Of a stretch of DNA of 64,000 bases, positions 57,291 through 64,000 are shown one piece after another. The notes beneath the pieces are model-generated. The model ran no database searches. It was not told the DNA's origin and saw nothing but the letters and a program-made list of their open reading frames with translations. The first letter of the stretch is position 1. Each line of letters begins with the position of its first letter. Both the position numbers and the translations under genes were made by a program. This DNA is from Haladaptatus pallidirubidus (GTDB lineage: Archaea > Halobacteriota > Halobacteria > Halobacteriales > Haladaptataceae): assembly GCF_020700235.1 (NCBI RefSeq), contig NZ_CP085305.1:248001-312000 (forward strand). The letters are read 5' to 3'.

Positions 57291-57577
57291 TAGTCCTGTG
57301 GGGTCGGCGCGTCCTCGACGATATACTCCCCACACGCGATCTGATCAACCGAGTGGATCGACCCGCCCGCATTCTCGATGATTGCCTCGATTGCCTCATA
57401 TTCGACCGATTCACCCTCGATGGTGAACTTCACGTTCTGTACCTCCCTGTCGAGTTCGATGACCGACGCATTGACGCCGGCGACACTGTCCGCTTCCGAC
57501 ACCTGTTGTGCGAACTCCAAGGTCGGTGGTTCGTGTGGTTTCAAAACGTCGATCACCAAGCGGCGGATTTGAGTCAT
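57290..57577 (-). CDS. DUF211-family protein
   Basis: 95 aa from ATG 57577 (MTQIRRLVIDVLKPHEP). Ferredoxin-like DUF211: TLEFAQQVSEADSVAGVNASVIELDREVQNVKFTIEGESVEYEAIEAIIENAGGSIHSVDQI, in pieces across the protein. Archaeal DUF211 proteins bind Ca2+ or other metal ions as small oligomers. Coupling to the VIT1-like gene suggests a metal-handling pair. The nine codons before 57577 are not conserved-looking. Confidence 0.88.
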   Translation of the reverse strand: MTQIRRLVIDVLKPHEPPTLEFAQQVSEADSVAGVNASVIELDREVQNVKFTIEGESVEYEAIEAIIENAGGSIHSVDQIACGEYIVEDAPTPQD

Positions 57578-58218
57578 AGTCGCGTATACCGTGTCACGTC
57601 TCAAAGGTGTACTGATACTATCTCGCAGGGGGATTGCGTTCTCACTTCTAGGATTCAGGGAGAGTGACCGAAAAAGTCGTCCGTCTCAATAATGCGATCT
57701 GTATCGACCTCGGCGACAAATCCCGGGATGACCTCTTGTGCGACCGGATTGAAGATGGTCGCAGACAATGCGTTTTAGGATTGAATCTATTTCCTTCGTT
57801 ATAGCGAAATACACTGTAAAGACGGTCGGCAGCACTGTCAGGGTGAAGCCCAGAAGTCGTTGCGGTTCAGTGCCCGCGCGATTGTTATACCGGAAGCTCG
57901 AGTTACAGTCGACCTCCTCGTGGAGCTGAAGTACTTTCGTATTCGTGAATCAGCAAACCGCGGTCAGTAGTCCTATCTCCGCTTCACGCTCGTCAGCGTA
58001 ACTGGTACCGGAATTAGACATTGCTGTGGTTCATTTTGCTTTAACTCCTCGGCGTGGAACTAACCCGCAAGAGACTCCTCCCCCTTTTTGTGAAATGCAA
58101 AAACAACGGCGTCTTTCATAGCTGCGGGCTGTGAACTTCATGAGGTCAACTTTGCTATCTTTTTAATTTTAATTTAATATTGATAATATTTATACGGTCG
58201 CGAAGCTAGTACTCGTTT
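57578..58218. other. Gene-poor region with degenerate coding traces
   Basis: Minus-strand segments at about 57940-57660 resemble a decayed gene: LHEEVDCNSSFRYNNRAGTE, GFTLTVLPTVFTVYFAITK, then in another frame IFNPVAQEVIPGFVAEVDTD. Family unknown, no start. Bases 58158-58195 are an A/T block before the EEP gene. Confidence 0.4.
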
Positions 58219-59124
58219 ATGCCGATGAACCAGAACACGGAATCTCGAACGCGCCGAAGTGCACTTTCGTTACTCGGAGCCAGCGGGTTCAGCTTGCTGT
58301 CCGGTCGATTCGTGGGGAGCGTCTCGGCCGAACGAAAGGTTCCTGACCGCGATGTGAGCGTGATGAGCTACAACATCCATCATGGAGCCGGTTCGGACGG
58401 TCAGTTGAATCTTACACACACGGCACGCGTTATTCGAGAATCCGGCGCGGAGATAGTCGGGGTTCAAGAAGTCGACGGCCACTGGGGAGCGCGTTCGAAC
58501 TTCGAGCATCAGGCGAAACGGCTAGCGAAGATGCTGGATATGAACTATTTCTTCGCCCCGATATACAGTTTAGAGCCACTGGAGCAAAATCGTCCTCGGC
58601 GCGAGTACGGGTTAGCGGTGCTAAGCGAACATCCCATTCTGCGCGCAGAGAACCACGAAATAACTCGTTTATCGACGCAAATCGGAACTGAACCCCAACT
58701 GGCTCCTGGCTTCCCCGAAGTCCGGGTGAATATACGGGGCGTTATACTCTCCGTTTACGCGACTCATTTGGATTATCGAGCCGACCCCGCTGTGCGCCGG
58801 ATGCAGGTCGACGATATGTTGAAGATAGTACGTAATCGGGAACCAACAGTGCTCATGGGGGATTTGAATGCGACGCCTGATGCACCGGAACTGGCCCCAC
58901 TGTTGGACATGTTCGATGACACTTGGGACGGGCAGGGCGACGGGACGGGATACACTTTTCCCGCGGAGAACCCGACCAAGCGGATTGATTACGTACTGAC
59001 ATCCTCGACGATAGGGACAAACTCAGTTAAAGTTGTAAAGACCCACGCATCCGATCATCGTCCCGTCGTCGCGGAACTGTCGATCTCCGGATCAACGGTG
59101 GGAATCGGACGTTCAGAAGAATAG
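58219..59124 (+). CDS. Exported endonuclease/exonuclease/phosphatase-family protein
   Basis: 301 aa. N-terminal twin-Arg signal TRRSALSLLGASGFSLLSGR, then the EEP fold: VSVMSYNIHHGAG (Asn), IVGVQEVDGHWGARSNFEHQ (Glu, metal), EYGLAVLSEHPI, LMGDLNATPDAPEL (Asp, Asn) and KTHASDHRPVVAEL (catalytic Asp-His). Members cleave DNA, phosphoinositides or sphingomyelin; as an exported enzyme it could free phosphate or nucleotides. Start ATG 58219 or 58225. Confidence 0.9.
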   Translation: MPMNQNTESRTRRSALSLLGASGFSLLSGRFVGSVSAERKVPDRDVSVMSYNIHHGAGSDGQLNLTHTARVIRESGAEIVGVQEVDGHWGARSNFEHQAKRLAKMLDMNYFFAPIYSLEPLEQNRPRREYGLAVLSEHPILRAENHEITRLSTQIGTEPQLAPGFPEVRVNIRGVILSVYATHLDYRADPAVRRMQVDDMLKIVRNREPTVLMGDLNATPDAPELAPLLDMFDDTWDGQGDGTGYTFPAENPTKRIDYVLTSSTIGTNSVKVVKTHASDHRPVVAELSISGSTVGIGRSEE

Positions 59125-59300
59125 ATGGACCCCTGTTCCCACAAATAATTGAAAAGTATCTTTGTACGAAAAATAGTATCTATTATAAACAGAAATAAAG
59201 TTTTCAAATCAAATATGACAAGTCACGGGCGATTCTCTTTGTCATCGGTGTTCACCTGACGCCAGCGACGTTCTCGTTTTGAGGGATTTCGGAAAGTACG

Positions 59301-60470
59301 TTAGTACAGCGCATATCGCTGCCGAAGGTCGGTGAATCGGTCGATATCTTTGTGCCAATACTCCCGCAAACGCGTCGCCATTTCCATGGGGTCTGCCTCC
59401 GCGTTGGCCTCGTCGACCATCTTTCGGAGGTGGCTTCCGCCGACCAACCGGTCGATGAAATGTTCGCTGTCGTATTGCAGCCAGTCGGACTCCGGATAGG
59501 TCGTGAACGCGGAGATGAGCATCACGAACCCGACGTGGACGGGGTCGATACGGTCGCGGTCGAGGATGTGAAGCTGCACACCCTCGATGTCGCGGCGTTC
59601 GTGCTTCGAGAACATCGGCGTAAAGTACGCGGGTCGAAATCCGACGCCGGGGAGGTCGAAATCGTTCAATTGATCGGCCCATTCTTGCGCGTCGACCCAC
59701 GGCGCCCCGACGAGTTCGAACGGTTTCGCCGTTCCGCGCCCCTCGGAGAGAGTGGTTCCCTCGAAGAAGCACGTCCCCGGATACAGCGTCGCCGTCTCCA
59801 ACGTCGGCATGTTGGGCGACGGCGGTACCCATGGATGGCCGGTTTCGTCATACCACGTTTCGCGCTCCCACTCTTCTACTTCGACCACTTCCACGTTCGC
59901 TCGTATGTCGAACTCCTCTTTGAAGTACCACGCTAGTTCACCCACCGTGAGGCCGTGAACGACGGGGAGGACGTACTCCTCGAGGGTCGAACCGCCGAGC
60001 GGAGCGTGAAGGTTCCCGGCCGGTTCGAGCGGAGCGATGGGATTCGGCCGGTCGAGAACGAGCAACCGTTTGTCGGCTTCCTCGACGCCCTTGAGCGCGT
60101 ACACAAGCGTCGATACGAGCGTGTAGAAGCGACAGCCAACGTCTTGCATATCGTAGATCACGACGTCGAGGTCTTCGATCGCCCGCGCGAACTGCGTCCC
60201 GTTTTCGCCGCGAACGCTGCGTACCGGTAACCCAGTTCGGTCGTCGATGGTCTCGTCCACGCCGCTACCGTTCTCGCGCACGTTCCCACGGATGCCGTGC
60301 TCCGGCGCGAACAGTCGTCTGAGATTCCAGTTATCACTTCGATATAACAAGTCCACCGTCGGGGTTAGATCCCGCGTGACGCCGGACGGATTCGAAATAA
60401 GCCCGAGGCGTTCCGTATCGAGGGAGTCGCCGTAATCGCGCACGAATGACTCTACGCCAAGTCGTACCAT
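59301..60470 (-). CDS. namZ: NamZ-like exo-beta-N-acetylmuramidase (DUF1343)
   Basis: 389 aa, full length. DUF1343/NamZ marks: GLISNPSGVTRDLTPTVDLL, LRRLFAPEHGIRGNVRENGSGVDETIDDRTGLPVRSV in pieces near residues 50-90, DLDVVIYDMQDVGCRFYTLVSTLVYAL, VLDRPNPI, and GTCFFEGTTLSEGRGTAKPFELVGAPW. Bacterial NamZ (GH171) releases MurNAc from the non-reducing end of murein sugar chains. The domain assignment is strong; the reaction is by family. No signal peptide, so it would act on imported fragments. Divergent from the creatininase gene. Confidence 0.9.
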   Translation of the reverse strand: MVRLGVESFVRDYGDSLDTERLGLISNPSGVTRDLTPTVDLLYRSDNWNLRRLFAPEHGIRGNVRENGSGVDETIDDRTGLPVRSVRGENGTQFARAIEDLDVVIYDMQDVGCRFYTLVSTLVYALKGVEEADKRLLVLDRPNPIAPLEPAGNLHAPLGGSTLEEYVLPVVHGLTVGELAWYFKEEFDIRANVEVVEVEEWERETWYDETGHPWVPPSPNMPTLETATLYPGTCFFEGTTLSEGRGTAKPFELVGAPWVDAQEWADQLNDFDLPGVGFRPAYFTPMFSKHERRDIEGVQLHILDRDRIDPVHVGFVMLISAFTTYPESDWLQYDSEHFIDRLVGGSHLRKMVDEANAEADPMEMATRLREYWHKDIDRFTDLRQRYALY

Positions 60471-60584
60471 AGTGGAAACGTGGCGTGCGATAACTCTTAA
60501 ATCTGTGTACTACTGCGTTGTCTCGCCGTCATCGAGATTTCACCGATGGAAACATACTTGTCACAGCGTGTCACAAGTATTGCC

Positions 60585-61388
60585 ATGACAATCGGCTTGC
60601 TCCCCGACCAACAGGTATCGCTCGTCACCCGAACTGCCCCGGAAATCCGTGACACTGCCGACCGGCCAGGGTCGATTCTCGTCCTCCCCATTGGAAGCGT
60701 CGAACAACACGGCGACCACCTTCCTGTTGTAACCGATAGCGCGCTCGCTACGGCGGTCGCCGCCGCGGGCGCGACGCGCCTCGCATCGGACGATCCCATT
60801 CTCATCGCCCCGCCAATCTGGAGCGGGTATTCGCCGCATCACCTCCCGTTCGGCGGCACGATAACCGCCGAATTCGACACCCTACTGGCGTTACTCGAGC
60901 AAGTGGCGGACTCGGCGCTCGAAAACGGATTCGACGCTATCCTCCTGTTGAACGGGCACGGCGGAAACAAATCGCTGGTCAGCAGCGCCGTGAGTACCAT
61001 CGGCACCGACCATCCGGACTGCGAAGTGTTGGGTCTCACCTACTTCGATCTCGCCGAGTCGTTTATTGATGACATCCGTGAGAGCGAGACAGGCGGAATG
61101 GCCCACGGCGGGGAGTTCGAAACGTCGTTGATGCTGCATCTCCACCCCGGTCTCGTCCGCGAGGATCGAATGGAAGCGACGCACTGGGACGAACATTACG
61201 ACCTCGGCGGACAGGATCTGCTCGATGGGGGAGCGCTTTCGGTGTACCGGTCGTTCGACGAGTACTCGAACACCGGAGCCATCGGAGCACCCGAACTCGC
61301 GAGCGCCGAGAAGGGTGAACGAATCCTCGAACGACTCGCCGACGAGCTCGCGGCATTGCTCGAAGAGATACACGCTAAAAACAAGTGA
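60585..61388 (+). CDS. Creatininase-family amidohydrolase
   Basis: 267 aa from ATG 60585 (MTIGLLPDQQVSL). Metal-site motifs: PIGSVEQHGDHLPVVTDSALA (Glu, His, Asp), LLLNGHGGNKS and MAHGGEFETSLMLHL (His, Glu). Members open cyclic ureides or amides or cleave peptide-like bonds (creatinine, 3-dehydro-scyllo-inosose, mycofactocin precursor, formamidopyrimidine). It is divergent from namZ, so an amide or lactam in the scavenging pathway is imaginable, but substrate is unknown. Confidence 0.9.
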   Translation: MTIGLLPDQQVSLVTRTAPEIRDTADRPGSILVLPIGSVEQHGDHLPVVTDSALATAVAAAGATRLASDDPILIAPPIWSGYSPHHLPFGGTITAEFDTLLALLEQVADSALENGFDAILLLNGHGGNKSLVSSAVSTIGTDHPDCEVLGLTYFDLAESFIDDIRESETGGMAHGGEFETSLMLHLHPGLVREDRMEATHWDEHYDLGGQDLLDGGALSVYRSFDEYSNTGAIGAPELASAEKGERILERLADELAALLEEIHAKNK

Positions 61389-61405
61389 CGGTCGATAAAG
61401 GTACG

Positions 61406-61786
61406 TCAGGAACGAAGCGACGCGATAGCTTCGATTTCGACTCGAATGTCGATGGGAAGTTCGACGACTTGAACGGCGCTTCTAGCCGGATACGGTTCGT
61501 CCACGTGTTCACCGTACACTTCGTTGACCGCCTCGTAGTCGCTCATATCGGTCACGAACACGGTCGTTTTGACCACGTCGGAAAGCGATAGGTCGGCGGC
61601 GTCCAGCACTGCCTCGATGTTCTGTAGGGTTCGTTCCGTCTGTACTCTCACGTCGTCGCTCACTATTTCGCCCGTTTCGGGGTGGACGGGACCCTGTCCG
61701 GAAACGTAAACGCGGTCGCCGTCGCGGATTCCCTGCGAGAACGGGCCGATGCTGGCCGGTGCCGAATCCGTGTGAATCTCTTCCAT
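61406..61786 (-). CDS. RidA-family enamine/imine deaminase
   Basis: 126 aa: IGPFSQGIRDGDRVYVSGQGPVHPETG, TLQNIEAVLDAADLSLSDVVKTTVFV, then the signature YPARSAVQVVELPIDIRVEIEAIA with the substrate-binding Arg. It hydrolyses reactive 2-aminoacrylate-type intermediates. It lies downstream of the HAD and AnmK genes with a 92-base gap and converges on the creatininase gene. Confidence 0.92.
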   Translation of the reverse strand: MEEIHTDSAPASIGPFSQGIRDGDRVYVSGQGPVHPETGEIVSDDVRVQTERTLQNIEAVLDAADLSLSDVVKTTVFVTDMSDYEAVNEVYGEHVDEPYPARSAVQVVELPIDIRVEIEAIASLRS

Positions 61787-61878
61787 AAAAGAATGGTCGA
61801 TATCAAACTTAGTAAAGATTAGGGTTATTTGCCGATATATAATTTTAGTTATTCGAAACTAAATGAGCCGTTCGCCGA

Positions 61879-62610
61879 TTAGGGGTCTACGTCGAACAGT
61901 TCACAGACCAGTGAGAGATCGCGCTTCTCGATCACTACGTCGACAAGTGCATAATCGTCGGCATCAATGCGATCGTCGGGGTCGAAAAGGACGGCAATGC
62001 CGGCGACGTCGAATGCCTCGAGATCTGAGTGGGAATCACCGACGTACATGACAGCGTCAAGCGTGATATCTCTCGACTCGCATATTTGGGTCAGAACGTC
62101 GCCTTTGTCGAACGGACCGACTGCAGCGTCAACGTTGACTGGGGCTGACTCTTTATATTCAATATCGTTCGATCGTACAAACACAGGGTCAAAATCGCCT
62201 ATCTGCCTGATAAGATCCGTTATACCACTGCTCAGGATGCCATACGGAATTTCTTGCTTCGAAAGAGTTCGTAGGAGCCTGTCTGCGCCTGTTGTTAGTT
62301 TAATTGCGTCACCGGCACGTTCAATATGTTCCCGTGTGGCACCCTGATTGCGCCAGTCTATTACATTACCGAAACACCATTCCTGAAACGTAAGTTCGTC
62401 GTCCCAGAAAGCTTCCGTACGCATTGCACCGCGCTCCTCGACTCCGAAGAGCCGATAGAGCAATCCCCAGCTCCCACGCTGTTCCGCAAGCGTCCCGTCG
62501 AAGTCGAACACGACGAGTTCCACGCCGGTCGCCGGGGGGAAGGACTGTTCAAAATCCCTGTGGTACCGAAGGGGGACGTCGGTCGCGTCGTGAAATTCGT
62601 CCTCCATCAT
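61879..62610 (-). CDS. HAD-IB (SerB-like) phosphatase coupled to the anmK remnant
   Basis: 243 aa from ATG 62610, which overlaps the AnmK TGA as ATGA. HAD motifs: VVFDFDGTLAEQ (nucleophile Asp), YGILSSGITD (motif II), and MYVGDSHSDLEAF (motif IV). The cap is helical, as in phosphoserine phosphatase. Context makes a sugar phosphate such as MurNAc-6-P or GlcNAc-6-P a candidate substrate; sequence alone suggests only a small phosphoester. Confidence 0.85.
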   Translation of the reverse strand: MMEDEFHDATDVPLRYHRDFEQSFPPATGVELVVFDFDGTLAEQRGSWGLLYRLFGVEERGAMRTEAFWDDELTFQEWCFGNVIDWRNQGATREHIERAGDAIKLTTGADRLLRTLSKQEIPYGILSSGITDLIRQIGDFDPVFVRSNDIEYKESAPVNVDAAVGPFDKGDVLTQICESRDITLDAVMYVGDSHSDLEAFDVAGIAVLFDPDDRIDADDYALVDVVIEKRDLSLVCELFDVDP

Positions 62611-62995
62611 GGCTTTGATATCTTTCCCATCACGACGGGACGGTCGGCACCGGTCGCGCTCGGTACGTTGTTCGGAACGCCGTCGATGCACGTCGCACCG
62701 AGAAGTGCAAACAGCAGCGCCTCCTTCTCATTAGCGTCAACGCCGAGTTCCCGAATTCGGTAGACGGGCGTGTCAAGGGCATCGCGCAGCATTTCGAGTA
62801 GCGTCGGATTGTACGCGCCACCGCCCGAAACGTACACTTCGTCGGGATACTGCGGGGAAAACCGGTCGTACGCGTCAGCGATTGACGCCGCGGTGAGCGC
62901 AGACGAGGTCGCTACGAGGTCGTCGTCGGAAAGGCCGCGCTTGCGTCCCGCTTCGATGAATCGCCGCGCGTGGTGAACCAACATCGGGGTCGAGG
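62607..62995 (-). pseudogene. anmK: Anhydro-N-acetylmuramic acid kinase, C-terminal third only
   Basis: About 125 residues of AnmK: LTAASIADAYDRF, DEVYVSGGGAYNPTLLEML, NEKEALLFALLGATCIDGVPNNVPSATGA, closely following the bacterial ending (CGGGARNPLL, GLPGNLPSVTGA). The first ~245 residues, with the ATP site and base, are missing. ATP-dependent phosphorylation of 1,6-anhydro-MurNAc to MurNAc-6-P would be the intact function. The upstream boundary is a 16-bp tandem duplication at 62980-63011. An ATG at 62984 could start a useless stub. Confidence 0.9.
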
Positions 62996-63011
62996 AACAT
63001 CGGGGTCGAGG
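62980..63011. repeat. Two tandem 16-bp copies at a deletion junction
   Basis: AACATCGGGGTCGAGG occurs twice head to tail. It marks the exact join between the oligopeptide-binding protein (higher coordinates) and anmK (lower). In the binding-protein frame the first copy encodes LDPDV, a natural sequence for that protein. Confidence 0.75.
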
Positions 63012-63445
63012 ATTCGCTCGATGGAGTATTTCACATCCGCTGAGGTGAACTCTGATCCGTCGTGGAACGTCACATTTTCCTTCAGCGCGATGTCGTATGT
63101 CGTCTCATTATCGCGTAGCTTGTAGTCAGTCGCGAGAACTGGTTCAAGTTTGAGATTTTCATCAAGCGTAAACAGTCCCTCAACGACGTTGTCAAGAACC
63201 ATCTGAGCCACGTCGATGGTTGTCGTATGCGGATCGAGGTTTTGCGGGTCGGCGGCGGCGGTAACTTCGAGCGTCCCGCCTTTCGGGATCTCGTCTGGTG
63301 TTGTTTTTGGCCCGTTGGCGTTTGATCCGTTGTCGCTCGTACAGCCAGCCAACAGGGTAGTGGTAACACTCGTGCCGAGACCTACCAAGAATTGCCGGCG
63401 CGCAGATGCAACTGCGCAGCTCTCGTTAAGGGCATCCATGTCCAT
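63000..63445 (-). pseudogene. Oligopeptide/dipeptide-type ABC binding protein, N-terminus only
   Basis: From ATG 63445 (or 63439): twin-Arg signal ARRQFLVGLGTSVTTTLLAGC, then the family 5 binding fold start GGTLEVTAAADPQNLDPHTT, VEGLFTLDENLKLEPVLATDY and VTFHDGSEFTSADVKYSIERILDPDV. About 145 residues remain of a usual 550-600. After the junction the frame enters anmK sequence and stops at 62912. The intact lipoprotein would have captured peptides or muropeptides for an ABC importer. Confidence 0.85.
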
Positions 63446-63614
63446 GGTTACAAATTTCCTAATTCTACATAATTTTTTCTATTTCTTTTATAATTAATAT
63501 ATAAGTAAATTGTATATAAGTTGCGATGGGCGTGATACTCGCAATATCTCAGGTTAAATCAATATTATCCGCTAATCGGCTCGTTGATCCGGATTACAAC
63601 CTCCAGGCACACAA
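63446..63614. promoter_or_regulatory. A/T-rich promoter region
   Basis: Bases about 63466-63522 are nearly all A/T with TATATAAG-like elements at 63498 and 63515, just upstream of the binding-protein remnant. Confidence 0.45.
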
Positions 63615-64000
63615 TCAATCCATTGCGGAGAGCCACCGTACCTGTTCTTCGCCCATAAGGCTGTGGTTGTAGATGTTGAGCGGGCCACCGCCAACGTCTC
63701 GAATCGCATCCGTCAACTCGTGGAACGCCGATTCGGTCGAGATAATCGACGGATCGAGCGTCACGGCGGCGTTCACTGATGCGTCGTACTGCTCGCGAAC
63801 CGCCTCGACCCGCTCGACGGCGACGTCGAAATCCTCCGTGTAGCACATCGCGGTGACCGCGTCGAGGTGTTCGTCGATGCGGTCGGGACGAACGCCCGCT
63901 GGCCAGCCGTCGTCGGGATTAGGGCCGAAACCATCGGCCACGTAGTAGTTCAGCGGAACCTCCCCACTCGCGGCCGCGAGGTCGGTGACGAACCGTTCGA
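63615..64000 (-). CDS. C-terminus of an unidentified (possibly TIM-barrel) protein
   Basis: The frame is open to the right edge: AASGEVPLNYYVADGFGPNPDDGWPAGV in pieces, HLDAVTAMCYTEDFDVAVERVEAVREQYDASVNAAVTLDPSI, then LTDAIRDVGGGPLNIYNHSLMGEEQVRWLSAMD at the end. Strong haloarchaeal composition. The alternation of strands and helices, ending YNHSLMG, suggests the last repeats of a (beta/alpha)8 barrel, perhaps a GH-like enzyme. Family not recognised. Confidence 0.65.
   Translation of the reverse strand, partial: ERFVTDLAAASGEVPLNYYVADGFGPNPDDGWPAGVRPDRIDEHLDAVTAMCYTEDFDVAVERVEAVREQYDASVNAAVTLDPSIISTESAFHELTDAIRDVGGGPLNIYNHSLMGEEQVRWLSAMD

Noticed and set aside
62607..62984. A complete small protein of 125 aa
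   Set aside because: It matches only the last third of AnmK and its upstream boundary is a repeat-marked deletion junction.

Overview
The window is a high-GC chromosomal segment of a halophilic archaeon (class Halobacteria). Evidence: acidic proteins, twin-arginine lipoprotein signals on every binding protein, HTH-10, DUF7344 and HalOD1 proteins, PiT and Liv transporters of haloarchaeal type, very few Shine-Dalgarno sites, and an archaeal cobalamin operon. purA and cobS/cbiB indicate main chromosome. A Haladaptatus-like lineage is a guess from overall flavour, not a demonstrated placement. I recognise no tRNA, rRNA, CRISPR array or intact insertion sequence.

Layout. 1-2344: end of a cobalamin operon (HAD phosphatase, cbiB, cobS and the first codons of cobY). 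2.4-6.9 kb: a lower-GC, decayed stretch with a dead ArsR regulator, HTH-10 and DUF7344 regulators, a ruined GH20 hexosaminidase and two small proteins. 6.9-13.5 kb: MATE exporter, sulfite oxidase-like molybdoenzyme, SnoaL protein, exported class C serine hydrolase, membrane protein. 13.8-22.0 kb: two aminotransferases, a PotDABC-type importer and an M20 amidohydrolase. 22.3-28.8 kb: exported C39-like peptidase, HalOD1 protein, Gfo/Idh oxidoreductase, a dead exported GDPD and a phosphate permease. 28.9-35.0 kb: complete Liv-type importer followed by an FAD amino-acid/amine oxidase. 35.5-42.0 kb: dead MR/MLE enolase, purA, a PadR regulator with its operator, and a frameshifted GH3. 42.3-50.6 kb: LLM oxidoreductase, SDR, MFS, AGE epimerase, broken 2-hydroxyacid dehydrogenase, broken glycogen-debranching-type glucosidase and a CoA transferase. 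50.9-57.6 kb: a TAXI/TRAP transporter collapsed by deletion, SDR, Ca/Na exchanger, VIT1-like and DUF211 proteins. 58.2-64.0 kb: exported EEP nuclease/phosphatase, NamZ, creatininase, RidA, HAD phosphatase, the C-terminus of AnmK fused by deletion to an oligopeptide-binding protein, and an edge gene.

Two themes stand out. First, NamZ (exo-MurNAc-ase), AnmK (anhydro-MurNAc kinase), a GH3, a GH20, an exported class C serine hydrolase and an oligopeptide-type binding protein together look like a kit for scavenging bacterial peptidoglycan fragments in an organism that makes no murein. In this strain the kit is largely broken. Second, at least nine degraded loci lie among healthy genes, nearly all scavenging or catabolic functions. 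They carry transition-type nonsense changes, single-base slips in homopolymers, and two gene-fusing deletions at short repeats. The intact genes are dominated by uptake and breakdown of amines, amino acids and peptides. A TGAACA/TGTTCA palindrome recurs in three intergenic regions and may mark a shared regulator.
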